Origin: Byssovorax sp.
GTDB lineage: Bacteria > Myxococcota_A > Polyangia > Polyangiales > Polyangiaceae
NCBI GenBank assembly: GCA_025362495.1
Contig: JANYGI010000215.1
Span: 1 to 55,608 of the forward strand
DNA: 55,608 nt
Direction of reading: 5' to 3'
Shown: positions 8,434 through 16,891 of the stretch, piece by piece
Layout of the letters: every line of letters begins with the position of its first letter
How positions within the stretch are numbered: the stretch's first letter is position 1
Made by a program: the position numbers and the translations under genes
Notes under the pieces: generated by a model
Databases searched by the model: none
Told to the model about the DNA's origin: nothing
The model's input: only the letters and a program-made list of their open reading frames with translations

Positions 8434-9450
8434 ATGATCGTCCGTTCGCAGCGCCTCCTCGTTTCCACCGTGATCGCTGGCGCGATCACGATCAGCAGCG
8501 CGGCGAGCGCAGCGGATCCACCGGCCGCGCCCGTCGTCGCGGCGCCGACGACGCCCGCCACCGCGACACCGGACGCACCGGCAGCGGCGCCAGTCGAGCT
8601 CCAGGCGCCCACGTCGACGAAGCGCACCGAGACGCTGGTGCCGACGCCCGTCTACACGCCGCCCACGCTCAACGGCGCGCGGCTGCAAGCCGATCCCATC
8701 GCCGACGGCGCGATCCTGGGCATCGCGGCCGGGTTCGCGGGCCTGTCGACGATGATCATCTCCACGGGCGAGCTGCGGCCGCAGCAGATCAGCCCGACGT
8801 TCAACGTCTCGCAGCTCCTCGCCATCGATCGCAGCGCCGTCACGCAGACCGCGGATCCGAACGCGCGGACGCTCTCGAACATCGGCCTGTACGCGGCGCT
8901 CAGCTACACCCTGATCGATACGGTCGCGACCGGCTTTCGCGAGGGGAGCAAGCAGTCCGCGCTCGTCGACGGCATCATCTACGGCGAGGCGCTCGCGCTC
9001 ACCACCGGCGTGACCAACCTGGCGAAGATGGCCGTCCGGAGGCCGCGCCCGTATGCGTACATCGAAGCGGCCGCCCACAAGAACGATCCCAACTACGCCG
9101 ACAGCACGAGCGACAGCTCGCTCTCGTTCTTCTCGGGCCACGCCGCTACCGTCGGCGCCGTCACGGGCGTGGCCACGTACCTCGCGTTCACGCGCTCACC
9201 CAACTCCGTTCGCCCCTGGATCACGCTCGTGGGCGGCGTGGCGCTCACCACGTTCGTCGCCGTCGAGCGCGTGCGCGCCGCGGACCACTTTCCCACCGAC
9301 GTGATCGCGGGAGCCCTGGCCGGCGCCGGCATCGGCGTCCTCACGGCTCACCTGCACCGCGAGGACACCGCGAAGCAGCGCCGCGTGTGGATCGGCTTCA
9401 CGCCCAGCGCCGGACAGGGCGGGATGGGGACGCTCGGCGGGCTGTTCTGA
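8434..9450 (+). CDS. PAP2-family phosphatase, exported or membrane-associated
   Basis: A 338-aa protein with a signal peptide at the N-terminus (MIVRSQRLLVSTV... cut near SAASAAD), an Ala/Pro/Thr-rich spacer (about residues 28-70) and a C-terminal PAP2 acid-phosphatase domain. The three catalytic motifs are visible: KMAVRRPRPY, SFFSGHAAT and RVRAADHFPTDVIAG. PAP2 enzymes outside the cytoplasm dephosphorylate lipid phosphates such as phosphatidate or undecaprenyl pyrophosphate; the actual substrate is unknown. A GTG at 8419 in the same frame is an alternative start. The gene is divergent from the helicase and convergent with the acyltransferase. Confidence 0.85.
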   Translation: MIVRSQRLLVSTVIAGAITISSAASAADPPAAPVVAAPTTPATATPDAPAAAPVELQAPTSTKRTETLVPTPVYTPPTLNGARLQADPIADGAILGIAAGFAGLSTMIISTGELRPQQISPTFNVSQLLAIDRSAVTQTADPNARTLSNIGLYAALSYTLIDTVATGFREGSKQSALVDGIIYGEALALTTGVTNLAKMAVRRPRPYAYIEAAAHKNDPNYADSTSDSSLSFFSGHAATVGAVTGVATYLAFTRSPNSVRPWITLVGGVALTTFVAVERVRAADHFPTDVIAGALAGAGIGVLTAHLHREDTAKQRRVWIGFTPSAGQGGMGTLGGLF

Positions 9451-9496
9451 TCGCCGCGAAGAGTGCCAGTCTGCCGGAACGAGATCCGGGGGCCCG

Positions 9497-10093
9497 TCAG
9501 CCCGCGAGCTTGTCCTGATTGGCCTCTTCGCGCAGGCAGATCGGCCCGAAATTGGCCGGCTCGTAGGCAGTGGGCTTCTTGTCTTCGTAGAAGGCACGGA
9601 GCCTGTCCATGTCGGCGCGGACGTCGCCCGTCATGGTGATCGCCGGGCCGAGGCCGGCGCGCTTGCGCTTGAAATCCAGGTAGCCGGGCACGACTGGCAC
9701 GCTCGCGCCGAGGGCGATCCGATAGAAGCCGGATCGCCAGTACGGGGCGCGCGAGCGGGTGCCCTCGGGCGGGATGCCGAGCACGAAGCTATCTCGCTTC
9801 TGGAACTGGGCGATCATCTGGTCGACCATGTTCGTGGACTTGTCGCGGTTGATCGCCACCGCGCCGAGGCCGCGCAGCACGGGGCCGATCGGCGATTTGA
9901 CCCACGAGTCCTTGATCATCCACTGCATGTCGAGGCCGATGCCGCGGAGGAGCGTGACCAGGAGCAGGCCATCCCAGTTGCTCGTGTGCGGCACGGCGAG
10001 GCAGACGTACTTCTTCTCGGGCGGGAGGCCGGTTTCGAACTGCCAGCCGGCCAGACGGAGCGAGGTGGAGGCGAAGAGGTTCGGCTTCAAGGC
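9497..10093 (-). CDS. 1-acyl-sn-glycerol-3-phosphate acyltransferase-like protein (PlsC family)
   Basis: A 198-aa PlsC-fold acyltransferase. It carries the catalytic HTSNWD (H-x4-D box), GAVAINRDKS and the phosphate-binding PPEGTRSR block. The family moves a fatty acyl group from acyl-CoA or acyl-ACP to lysophosphatidate or related lipids at the membrane. The TTG at 10093 has AGGA eight bases upstream. A TTG at 10111 is an alternative. Longer frames overlap the preceding isomerase gene and are Arg-rich. It is the last gene of a three-gene minus-strand run after the nucleotidyltransferase and isomerase. Short variants of this kind are often annotated as lipid or lyso-ornithine acyltransferases; the acceptor is unknown. 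Confidence 0.8.
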   Translation of the reverse strand, partial: ALKPNLFASTSLRLAGWQFETGLPPEKKYVCLAVPHTSNWDGLLLVTLLRGIGLDMQWMIKDSWVKSPIGPVLRGLGAVAINRDKSTNMVDQMIAQFQKRDSFVLGIPPEGTRSRAPYWRSGFYRIALGASVPVVPGYLDFKRKRAGLGPAITMTGDVRADMDRLRAFYEDKKPTAYEPANFGPICLREEANQDKLAG

Positions 10094-10151
10094 TCTGATC
10101 CTAGTTTTCAACGCCAGCCGACGCGAGCGAGGAAACGCCCGATCCTGCGGG

Positions 10152-10850
10152 TCAGGGTGAAGGGCGCGAGAGCGCGTCGGCCGCGAGCTGCGCCTGCGAC
10201 GCAAAATCGCCGGGGCGCGACGGCGTCTCGAGGATCAGCGGCACGTGCTCCGGCACCCACGGCGCCACCTGGCGGAACGCGGCGACGGCCTCGTCGCTCA
10301 GCGGATCGTGCCGGCTCATCGCGTCGACGACGCTGACGTGGAGCTGCGCGAGGCGCGGGCCGAGCTCTTGCACGAGGAAGCGCGCCTCGCTCATCGTGGC
10401 GTCGATCTGCCGCGCGTGGCCGATGTCGAAGCAGAAGCGGGCCTCGGGGAGCTGCTTGAAGATGCCCTCGAGCTCGCGCGCCGTGCGCCCGATCGGCTTC
10501 CGGCGATCCATGTTCTCGATCGCGACGAGGGCGCCGAGCGAGCGCCACGCGTCGAAGTCGTGGATGGTGTCGGGGTGCACGACGATGGGCCAGCCGAAGG
10601 GCACGATGGCCGCGAGGGCGTCGACGATCTGCTTCTCTTCGGCCGCGTCGTAGCTGCTCGGCGCGTGGACCGAGATGTACTCGAAGGCCGAGAGATCGAG
10701 CGTCGGCAGGAGCGCGAGCAGCGGCGCGAGCTCGTGCAGGCGGAGGGCCGAGAGCTCGACCGCGGTGGTGCGCGCGCCGTCGAGCATGGAGAGCGCGCGC
10801 GCCGCGTCGCCGAGCGCGAGGGCGCCGGTGGAGAAGCCGATCGGGCGCAT
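10152..10850 (-). CDS. Sugar phosphate isomerase/epimerase-like TIM-barrel protein
   Basis: A 232-aa protein with the xylose-isomerase-like TIM-barrel pattern: FSTGAL at strand 1, FEYISVHAPSS, PIVVHPD, LVAIENMD (metal-binding Glu), FCFDIGHARQID (Asp/His) and LHVSVVD, then LILETP. These are the metal-ligand strands of the sugar isomerase/endonuclease IV superfamily. The ATG starts 2 nt after the stop of the nucleotidyltransferase gene, so the two are co-translated. The substrate is unknown. Confidence 0.75.
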   Translation of the reverse strand: MRPIGFSTGALALGDAARALSMLDGARTTAVELSALRLHELAPLLALLPTLDLSAFEYISVHAPSSYDAAEEKQIVDALAAIVPFGWPIVVHPDTIHDFDAWRSLGALVAIENMDRRKPIGRTARELEGIFKQLPEARFCFDIGHARQIDATMSEARFLVQELGPRLAQLHVSVVDAMSRHDPLSDEAVAAFRQVAPWVPEHVPLILETPSRPGDFASQAQLAADALSRPSP

Positions 10851-10852
10851 CG

Positions 10853-11905
10853 TCAGAAGACTCCGTAGTCGCGGATGAGCTTCTTCAGGACCTCGTCTTC
10901 CTCGAAGAACATCTTGTCGAGGCCGTCCTGGAATTTCCCGGTGATGCGCTGCACGTCCTTGAAGAGCTGGTCGCCATCGAAGTCGTCGAACATCAGCTCC
11001 TTCAGGTGCCGGCGCTTGTCGTCGTCGGCGAGGACGCCGATGAAGTCGTCGTACGCGTCGAAGACCTTGCGCGCCGTTTCGAGGGAAATCGCCGGGCGAA
11101 GCGCCGCCTCGGCGAGCTGCTGGAGCGGGGGGATCCGCGTGCGTTCGAGGAGGTACTGCACGATGCGGAGCGTGTCGGCGTAGCCGTCCGCGCCCGTCCA
11201 CGTCTCGCCCGGCTCGGCGAACATCTCCGGCGCGAAGCAGGTGAGCAGGCCGCTCACGAAGATGAGCTTGCGCGACATGCGGAGCTTGGCGTTGCGGAGC
11301 GCCCACCCGTCGGCGCGCTCGCGCTGCTTGTAGACGAAGTCGACCGTGACGGTGCGCCAGTAGCGGACGATGTCGTTGAGCAGGAAGCGCGGGATCCGCT
11401 TCGCTTTGCGGCTGAAGCGTAGACCGCGATCGTCCTCTACGTAACGCGAGAGGACGAGCCGGAGCACGCGCTCGTGGACATCTTCGCGGCCGAGCGCGAC
11501 CGACTCGAGCAGCAGGAGAATGCGCTGCGTCGTGTTCTTGTTGGTGTCTTCCTGGCCGCCGATCTGATGCACGATCGGGTGGCTGAACGCGAAGTTGCCG
11601 AAGACCCCGGTGGGCCCTGGCTTCTTCACTTCTTCCTCGTCGAAAATGCGGGCGATGGCCTGCGCGCCCGTGTGGTGCGCCTCGTGCGCGCGGCCGTCGA
11701 CGAGGAGCGTCCAGTCGAGATCGCTGCCCTTCGTGAGCTCGCCGCGCGCGAGCGATCCGAACACGACGAGGCTGGTGTCCTCGGGGACGCGATCGACGAG
11801 GCGCGTGGTGAGCTGCGCGCGCGTTCTGTCCGACTCGGCGCGCGCCGCGTCGAGGTGGGGCCAGGTCCGGTCGAGTCGTTGCGCAAGGCGTTGAAGAGGC
11901 GTCAC
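10853..11905 (-). CDS. Pol-beta-type nucleotidyltransferase of unknown target
   Basis: A 350-aa protein with an N-terminal nucleotidyltransferase core: VFGSLARGELTKGSDLDW holds G50-S51 and the metal-binding D62-x-D64. Downstream conserved-looking stretches are FSHPIVHQIGGQEDTNKNT, IPRFLLNDIVRYWRT and LRMSRKLIFVSGL, then a mostly helical C-terminal half. The layout resembles GlnD-like/DUF294-type putative nucleotidyltransferases, which may nucleotidylate a protein or make a nucleotide signal. It leads an operon with an isomerase 2 nt behind. No CBASS-type effector, HEPN partner or PII gene is adjacent, so a defence or nitrogen role is not supported by context. Confidence 0.72.
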   Translation of the reverse strand: MTPLQRLAQRLDRTWPHLDAARAESDRTRAQLTTRLVDRVPEDTSLVVFGSLARGELTKGSDLDWTLLVDGRAHEAHHTGAQAIARIFDEEEVKKPGPTGVFGNFAFSHPIVHQIGGQEDTNKNTTQRILLLLESVALGREDVHERVLRLVLSRYVEDDRGLRFSRKAKRIPRFLLNDIVRYWRTVTVDFVYKQRERADGWALRNAKLRMSRKLIFVSGLLTCFAPEMFAEPGETWTGADGYADTLRIVQYLLERTRIPPLQQLAEAALRPAISLETARKVFDAYDDFIGVLADDDKRRHLKELMFDDFDGDQLFKDVQRITGKFQDGLDKMFFEEDEVLKKLIRDYGVF

Positions 11906-11981
11906 GATGGGCCGGATATTCTACACATTTCGCGCGACGCCGAGCGAGGCATCCGGCCGCTGATGGACTAGGGTCGCCGGC

Positions 11982-13277
11982 ATGGTCCTCATCCCCGAGT
12001 TTGCATCGCCGGAAGCGACCGACGCTGGCCTCTCTTCGCTGGCCCGCGGCGTCGTCGGCTCCGAGATCCTCAAGATCGCGTCGGAGATCCGCGCCCTCAA
12101 AGCGAAGGGCGAGCAGATCTGCAACCTCACCGTGGGCGACTTCGATCCCGCGTATTTTCCCATCCCGAAGGAGCTGCTCGAGGGCACGCGGATCGCGCTC
12201 GCCGAGGGGCACACCAACTACCCGCCGTCCGACGGCGTGCTGGTGCTGCGCGAGGCGCTGGTGCGCTTCTACGAGCGCGAGCTGGGGCTGAAGTACCCGG
12301 TCGAATCGGTGCTCGTCGCCGGTGGCGCGCGGCCTCTGCTCTACGGCGCGTACCGCACGCTGATCGATCCGGGCGACGTCGCCGTGTACCCGGTGCCGTC
12401 GTGGAACAACAACCACTACGCGTACCTGTCGGGCGCGAAGCCGGTGGAGATCGCGGTGTCCGCGGCGTCGAACTTCTTCCCCACGGCCGAGCAGATCGCG
12501 CCGCACCTCGGCGTCGCGCGCACCGTGTTCATCAACTCACCGCTGAACCCGACGGGCACGGTGATCGATCGCGACGAGCTCACCAAGATCGCCAAGCTCA
12601 TCGTCGAGGAGAACGCGCGCCGGCATCGCTCGGGCTCGCGGCCGGTCTACTTCATCTACGATCAGGTCTACTGGAAGCTCACGTTTGGCGGCGCCAAGCA
12701 CCACACGCCGATCGAGCTCGTCCCCGAGGTCGCGCCGTACACGCTGCTGCTCGACGCGCTGTCGAAGTCGTTCTGCGCGACGGGCCTGCGCGTCGGCTGG
12801 GGCTTCATGCCGCCCGCGATCCGCAAGCGCATGGCCGACATCCTCGGGCACGTCGGCGCGTGGGCGCCCAAGGCCGAGCAGGTCGCGTCGGCCGCGCTGA
12901 TCGACGCGACGGACGCGGCGCATGCCTTCCAGTCGTCGATGAAGTCGAAGATCAAGGCGCGGCTCGACGCGGCCCACGCCGGCTTCATGGCCATGAAGAG
13001 CGACGGTCTGCCCGTCGACGCGATCGCTCCGCAGGGCGCTATTTACCTGTCGGCGCGCTTCGATCTCATCGGCAAGACGATCGCCGGGCGCGCGCTCACG
13101 ACCAACGAGCACATCCGCAAGCTGGTGCTCGAAGAGGCCGGCCTCGCCATCGTGCCGTTCCAGGCCTTCGGGCTGAAGGAAGAGAGCGGCTGGTTCCGGC
13201 TCTCGGTCGGCGCCGTGTCGGTCGAGGACATCGTCGCGGTGTTCCCGCGTCTGCGCGCGCTGATGAAGGCGACCTGA
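11982..13277 (+). CDS. Class I/II PLP-dependent aminotransferase (aspartate aminotransferase-like)
   Basis: A 431-aa fold-type I aminotransferase. It shows LTVGDFDP near the N-terminus, NYPPSDG, a PVPSWNN substrate/PLP-ring stretch, INSPLNPTGTV, IYDQVYW (PLP Asp-x-x-Tyr) and the Schiff-base lysine in DALSKSFCATGLRVGW, followed by a C-terminal WFRLSVG with the carboxylate-binding Arg. It transfers amino groups between an amino acid and a 2-oxo acid; the preferred substrate is not predictable. The start follows AGGG about eight bases upstream. It diverges from the nucleotidyltransferase operon and its stop is 1 bp from the stop of the convergent SRPBCC gene. Confidence 0.85.
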   Translation: MVLIPEFASPEATDAGLSSLARGVVGSEILKIASEIRALKAKGEQICNLTVGDFDPAYFPIPKELLEGTRIALAEGHTNYPPSDGVLVLREALVRFYERELGLKYPVESVLVAGGARPLLYGAYRTLIDPGDVAVYPVPSWNNNHYAYLSGAKPVEIAVSAASNFFPTAEQIAPHLGVARTVFINSPLNPTGTVIDRDELTKIAKLIVEENARRHRSGSRPVYFIYDQVYWKLTFGGAKHHTPIELVPEVAPYTLLLDALSKSFCATGLRVGWGFMPPAIRKRMADILGHVGAWAPKAEQVASAALIDATDAAHAFQSSMKSKIKARLDAAHAGFMAMKSDGLPVDAIAPQGAIYLSARFDLIGKTIAGRALTTNEHIRKLVLEEAGLAIVPFQAFGLKEESGWFRLSVGAVSVEDIVAVFPRLRALMKAT

Positions 13278-13278
13278 A

Positions 13279-13734
13279 TCAGGCCTTCGTCTCGCAGATC
13301 TGCTTGGTGATCGCGTGGCGGTGCTCGAACATCTTGTCGAGCTTCCGCCGCACGAACCAGCCTCCGCCGAGCTGCCCCAGCGCGCCGAGCGGCAGCTCGT
13401 ACTCGATGTGATCGACGAGCCACGCGCCGCCGCTCACGTCGGGCTCGACCAGGTGGGTGTGGAGCCACTTCGCGAACGGGCCGCTTTCCATCGTGTCCTG
13501 GAACATCCGCCCGGCCTCGTACTTCGTGTGCACCGCGACGATCCGCTGCGTGAACGGGCCGACCTTGGTGTCCACGACGACGCGGGCGCCGACGTCGATG
13601 CCGCCGGATTTCTCGACCACGGTGGTGTGATCTTCCGGCGGCTGCAGGAGCTCGAAGGCGTCCGGCCGCTCGTGGAAGGCGAAGACCCGCGCGGCGGGCG
13701 CGGCGATGAGGGTGCGCTTCTCGAAGACGGGCAT
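13279..13734 (-). CDS. SRPBCC-superfamily (START/cyclase-like) protein
   Basis: A 151-aa protein with the polyketide-cyclase/START pattern: MPVFEKRTLIAAP at strand 1, ARVFAFHERPDAFELLQPP helices, alternating strands around DTKVGPFTQRIVAVHTKYE, and a long C-terminal helix from GWFVRRKLDKMFEHRH. Such proteins bind hydrophobic ligands or act as cyclases, and in bacteria often sit alone as here. ATG chosen at 13734 with TAGGA upstream. Ligand unknown. Confidence 0.75.
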   Translation of the reverse strand: MPVFEKRTLIAAPAARVFAFHERPDAFELLQPPEDHTTVVEKSGGIDVGARVVVDTKVGPFTQRIVAVHTKYEAGRMFQDTMESGPFAKWLHTHLVEPDVSGGAWLVDHIEYELPLGALGQLGGGWFVRRKLDKMFEHRHAITKQICETKA

Positions 13735-13828
13735 GGACGCGAGTCCTAGGGGCGAATCGGCGCGGCGGCGAGGGCCCGAGCGACGGCGGGTTGCGGCGCG
13801 CGCGGGCCGGGCGCATACAAAAGAGATC

Positions 13829-14242
13829 ATGAGTGACGAACACGACGCCGAGAAAAAGAAGGAAGAAGACGAGCCCGTCAAGCAGCTCGCCGAGGGCATC
13901 GGGATGCTGCTCAAGGCCGCGAAGGGCGCCGCCAAGGGCCTGAAGAAAGAGCTCGACAAGACCACCGTCACCAAGGTCTTCGAGGACGCCGGGCGCGAGT
14001 TCGCCCGCGCCGCGACCAACGTCGTGGAGCAGGTCTCGGCCGAGATCAGCGGCAAGAAGAAGCACGATAGCCACGCGCCCGCGCCGCATCACGAGGCGCA
14101 CGAACCCGAGCACGCGGCGCCGAAAGACCACGACGAGGGCGACGAGTTCGACGGCGTGAAGCCGAAGCCCAGGGGCCCCACGCCGGAAGATCCGGGCTTC
14201 CGCATCGCCGTCGACGACGACGACGAGAAAAACTCCGGCTGA
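13829..14242 (+). CDS. Small highly charged hypothetical protein
   Basis: A 137-aa protein with no recognised family. Residues 1-75 are a Lys/Glu/Ala-rich, helix-prone segment (KQLAEGIGMLLKAAKGAAKG...). Residues 75-137 are a low-complexity His/Asp/Glu/Pro tail ending in a run of acidic residues. No signal peptide. The ATG has AAGAG just upstream. It lies 30 bp before a methyltransferase gene on the same strand. The composition suggests a cytoplasmic, partly disordered protein; function unknown. Confidence 0.65.
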   Translation: MSDEHDAEKKKEEDEPVKQLAEGIGMLLKAAKGAAKGLKKELDKTTVTKVFEDAGREFARAATNVVEQVSAEISGKKKHDSHAPAPHHEAHEPEHAAPKDHDEGDEFDGVKPKPRGPTPEDPGFRIAVDDDDEKNSG

Positions 14243-14272
14243 GCCGCGGCGCGAGCGGCTACGCTCCGCGCC

Positions 14273-15043
14273 ATGGATACCCGCTCTCACAACCGCGCCG
14301 CCTGGGATCACGCCGCCGCGACCGGCAATCACTGGACGGTGCCTGTCCCCCGCGAGGTGATCGCGGCGGCGCGCGAGGGCTCCTGGTCGATAATCCTCAC
14401 GCCGCGAAAGCCCGTGCCGCGAACGTGGTTCCCCGCGCTCGAAGGCCTCGACGTGCTCTGTCTGGCGGGCGCGGGAGGCCAGCAGGGCCCCATCCTCGCG
14501 GCGGCCGGCGCGCAGGTGACGGTGTTCGACAACTCGCCTGGTCAGCTCGCGCAAGATCGGCTGGTCGCCGACCGGGATGGCCTCACGATCACCACGGTCG
14601 AGGGCGACATGGCGAACCTCGCCTGCTTCGAGGACGGCTCGTTCGATCTCGTCGTTCACCCGTGCTCCAACTGCTTTGTCGAGTCGGTGCGGCCGGTGTG
14701 GCGAGAGGCGTCACGCGTGCTCCGCCGCGGTGGAGCGCTGCTGGCGGGGTTCTGTCAGCCCATCTTGCTTTGCCTCGATCCCGAGCTCGAGGACAGGGGC
14801 ATCATGCAGATGAAGTATGCCGTGCCCTACTCGGGCCTCACCAGCACGACCGAGGAAGAGCGGCGGCGCCTGGTGGAGAAGAACGAGCCGTTCACCTTCG
14901 GTCACACCCTCGAAGACCAGATTGGTGGGCAGCTCGACGCCGGCCTCGTGCTGACTGGCTTCTACGAGGACATCCACCTGGAAGGCGCGAAGCCGAACGA
15001 CTGGATGCCCACGTTCGGCGCCACGCGCGCGATCAAGAGTTGA
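14273..15043 (+). CDS. Class I SAM-dependent methyltransferase
   Basis: A 256-aa Rossmann methyltransferase. Motif I is [19 protein letters not shown], the acidic strand-2 end is VTVFDNS, motif II is [10 protein letters not shown], and [10 protein letters not shown] plus [12 protein letters not shown] mark strands 4 and 5. These bind S-adenosylmethionine; the methyl acceptor is not evident. The N-terminus NRAAWDHAA is typical of small-molecule or ubiquinone-type methyltransferases of this class. It is 30 bp downstream of the small charged protein gene, probably one transcript. Confidence 0.85.
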   Translation: MDTRSHNRAAWDHAAATGNHWTVPVPREVIAAAREGSWSIILTPRKPVPRTWFPALEGLDVLCLAGAGGQQGPILAAAGAQVTVFDNSPGQLAQDRLVADRDGLTITTVEGDMANLACFEDGSFDLVVHPCSNCFVESVRPVWREASRVLRRGGALLAGFCQPILLCLDPELEDRGIMQMKYAVPYSGLTSTTEEERRRLVEKNEPFTFGHTLEDQIGGQLDAGLVLTGFYEDIHLEGAKPNDWMPTFGATRAIKS

Positions 15044-15085
15044 GTCGGCCTCTTCGGTGGTTGATGGCCGAGGCGCTCGATCGAC

Positions 15086-16891
15086 TCAAGGCATGGACGA
15101 AGCGGTCTTGTCGCCGGGGCTCTTCTTCCAGGGAGAAGGGTCGGGCTTGCCCGCGAGGATCGCCGCGAGCCGGGGGCGCAGCGCGACGTTGGTGAAGGGA
15201 TCGGTGGCGGCGCCTGCGACCAGCTCGCGCGCGCCGATCTTGATCAGCGCCGCCGCGCAGGACACGACAGCGGCCTGGACCGCCCCGTCGACCTCGGGCT
15301 CGCCGAGGCCACGATACCGCGCGAAGAAGCTTCGAATCGGCTCGATCTCGCTCTTCCCGCCGAGCTCGATCAGCGCGGCGGCGGCGCGGCGCACGTCGTC
15401 GGAGGGCGTCGCCGGATCGCCGAGGTGCGCGGCCAGCACCGGCGCCGCGCGCCTGTCTTTCATCGCGGCGAGCGCGTCGGCGAGCGGGCCAACCGGGGGC
15501 GGACGGAGCACGCCGGCGAGGTAATCGTAGCGGCGCGAGAGGGCCGCGAGCATCTCGTCAGCGCCGGTGCGGCGGGCCGAGAGCGCGGTGCGCGCGGCCT
15601 CGATCAGCGCGGGCGCGGTGCGATCGCTCGACGCGAGATCGATCAGCGTCGTCGTGGCGAGCGGGCTGTCGATCTTCGCGAGCTCTTGCAAGAGCACCTG
15701 CTGCATCGGGACGAGATCGGCGTCAGGGAGGCGCGCGACGTCGGCGATTTGCTCCGTCAACGAGGGCGTCGGGCCCGTGGCCGAGTGCGTGAATGCGTCG
15801 GCCTGCACGACGCACGCGGTGAGCGGTTTGCCGAGGTCGACGTGGCCCGTCACGCGGCCGGAGCGGGCGTCGAGGAAGGTGACCGCGCCCTTGCCGTCGC
15901 AGAGCGCGAAGCCCCCGTCGTAGGCCGCGCCGCCGAGGATCTCCGCGTCGTGCGCGTGCGCCCACGCGAGCGATCCCGAGGCCGCGTCGAGGCCAATCGT
16001 GACGCGAAAGTACGTGGCCGCGTAGCGCCCGCCGCTCACGCCCGGCGCGCCCGAAGGCGTGGGGCGCGCGTAGAGGCGCACCTGATCGAAGGCCGCGGCG
16101 GCGAGCGGCGGCGTGTCGGTGCCGGGGCGCATCCAGCGCGGCGCACCGGGTAAATCGCGATCGGGCAGCTTCACGCTCGAGGCCTTGTTGGTCGACGCGA
16201 GGCCGATCGACGCGTCGAAGCGAGTGACGCCGTTCTCTCCGAAGAACAGCGTGCCGCCGTTGGCGAAGGCGCGGCTCGTCGCCGAGCGAAACAGGGCGCG
16301 CGCCTTCTCCTCGCCGGCGTGGAGATCGTAGATCGTGACGTACTGTCCTTGCCAGGGGAGGAAGGCATAGCCGTCGGCCACCGCGGGGATACCGATGTTC
16401 GCCGCGTCCTCGATCTGCCGCACGACCTGGCCTTCGTGATCGATCGCCAGGACCACGCTGCCGAGGCCGGTCGTCGGCAGGATGGAGACCACGGTCGTGG
16501 TGCCGTCGTCGCCTGCGCCGCGGAGGCGACCGCCGGCGTTGCGCTTCCAGAGGAGCGTGCCCGTGCGCGCGTCGAGCGCGAAGAGCTCGCCCGCGCCGAG
16601 GCCCACGACCACCGCGCCCGTGACCGAGGGGCGGCCGTCGAGCGCGTGCTCGAAAGACCATGGTTTACGGCCCGAGAGCGCGATCCCCACCAGCGTGCTG
16701 TTGCCGCTGACGCCGACCGCGACGTCGGCGCCGAGGAGCACCGGGCCCTTGAACGATCGCTGGAACGCGGTCACCGCGGCGCCGTCGTCGTTGAACCAGC
16801 CCGGATCGAAGGCGCTCCCGTGCGTCTGTCCGCCGCCGCAGGCGACGAGAGCGACGGTCATCAGGGCGACGAGCGAGCGCGCGCGCCTCAC
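15086..16891 (-). CDS. Exported lipoprotein with PQQ-like beta-propeller and HEAT-like repeats
   Basis: A 601-aa protein. The GTG at 16891 gives a signal sequence with lipobox VALVAC, then about 350 residues with PQQ/propeller blades such as LFALDARTGTLLWK, VVLAIDHEGQVVRQ, GLDAASGSLAWAH and TFLDARSGRVTGH. From about residue 390 the sequence becomes alpha-helical with HEAT-like units (RRAAAALIELGG, AALIKIGARELV). The start overlaps the stop of the preceding HEAT-repeat gene in GTGA, a coupling of translation that implies joint function. Likely an outer-membrane-anchored scaffold; no catalytic residues are evident. Confidence 0.75.
   Translation of the reverse strand: MRRARSLVALMTVALVACGGGQTHGSAFDPGWFNDDGAAVTAFQRSFKGPVLLGADVAVGVSGNSTLVGIALSGRKPWSFEHALDGRPSVTGAVVVGLGAGELFALDARTGTLLWKRNAGGRLRGAGDDGTTTVVSILPTTGLGSVVLAIDHEGQVVRQIEDAANIGIPAVADGYAFLPWQGQYVTIYDLHAGEEKARALFRSATSRAFANGGTLFFGENGVTRFDASIGLASTNKASSVKLPDRDLPGAPRWMRPGTDTPPLAAAAFDQVRLYARPTPSGAPGVSGGRYAATYFRVTIGLDAASGSLAWAHAHDAEILGGAAYDGGFALCDGKGAVTFLDARSGRVTGHVDLGKPLTACVVQADAFTHSATGPTPSLTEQIADVARLPDADLVPMQQVLLQELAKIDSPLATTTLIDLASSDRTAPALIEAARTALSARRTGADEMLAALSRRYDYLAGVLRPPPVGPLADALAAMKDRRAAPVLAAHLGDPATPSDDVRRAAAALIELGGKSEIEPIRSFFARYRGLGEPEVDGAVQAAVVSCAAALIKIGARELVAGAATDPFTNVALRPRLAAILAGKPDPSPWKKSPGDKTASSMP

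Noticed and set aside
10853-11905. CBASS-type defence nucleotidyltransferase
   Set aside because: The downstream genes are an isomerase and an acyltransferase, not a CBASS effector, and the conserved blocks differ from CD-NTases.
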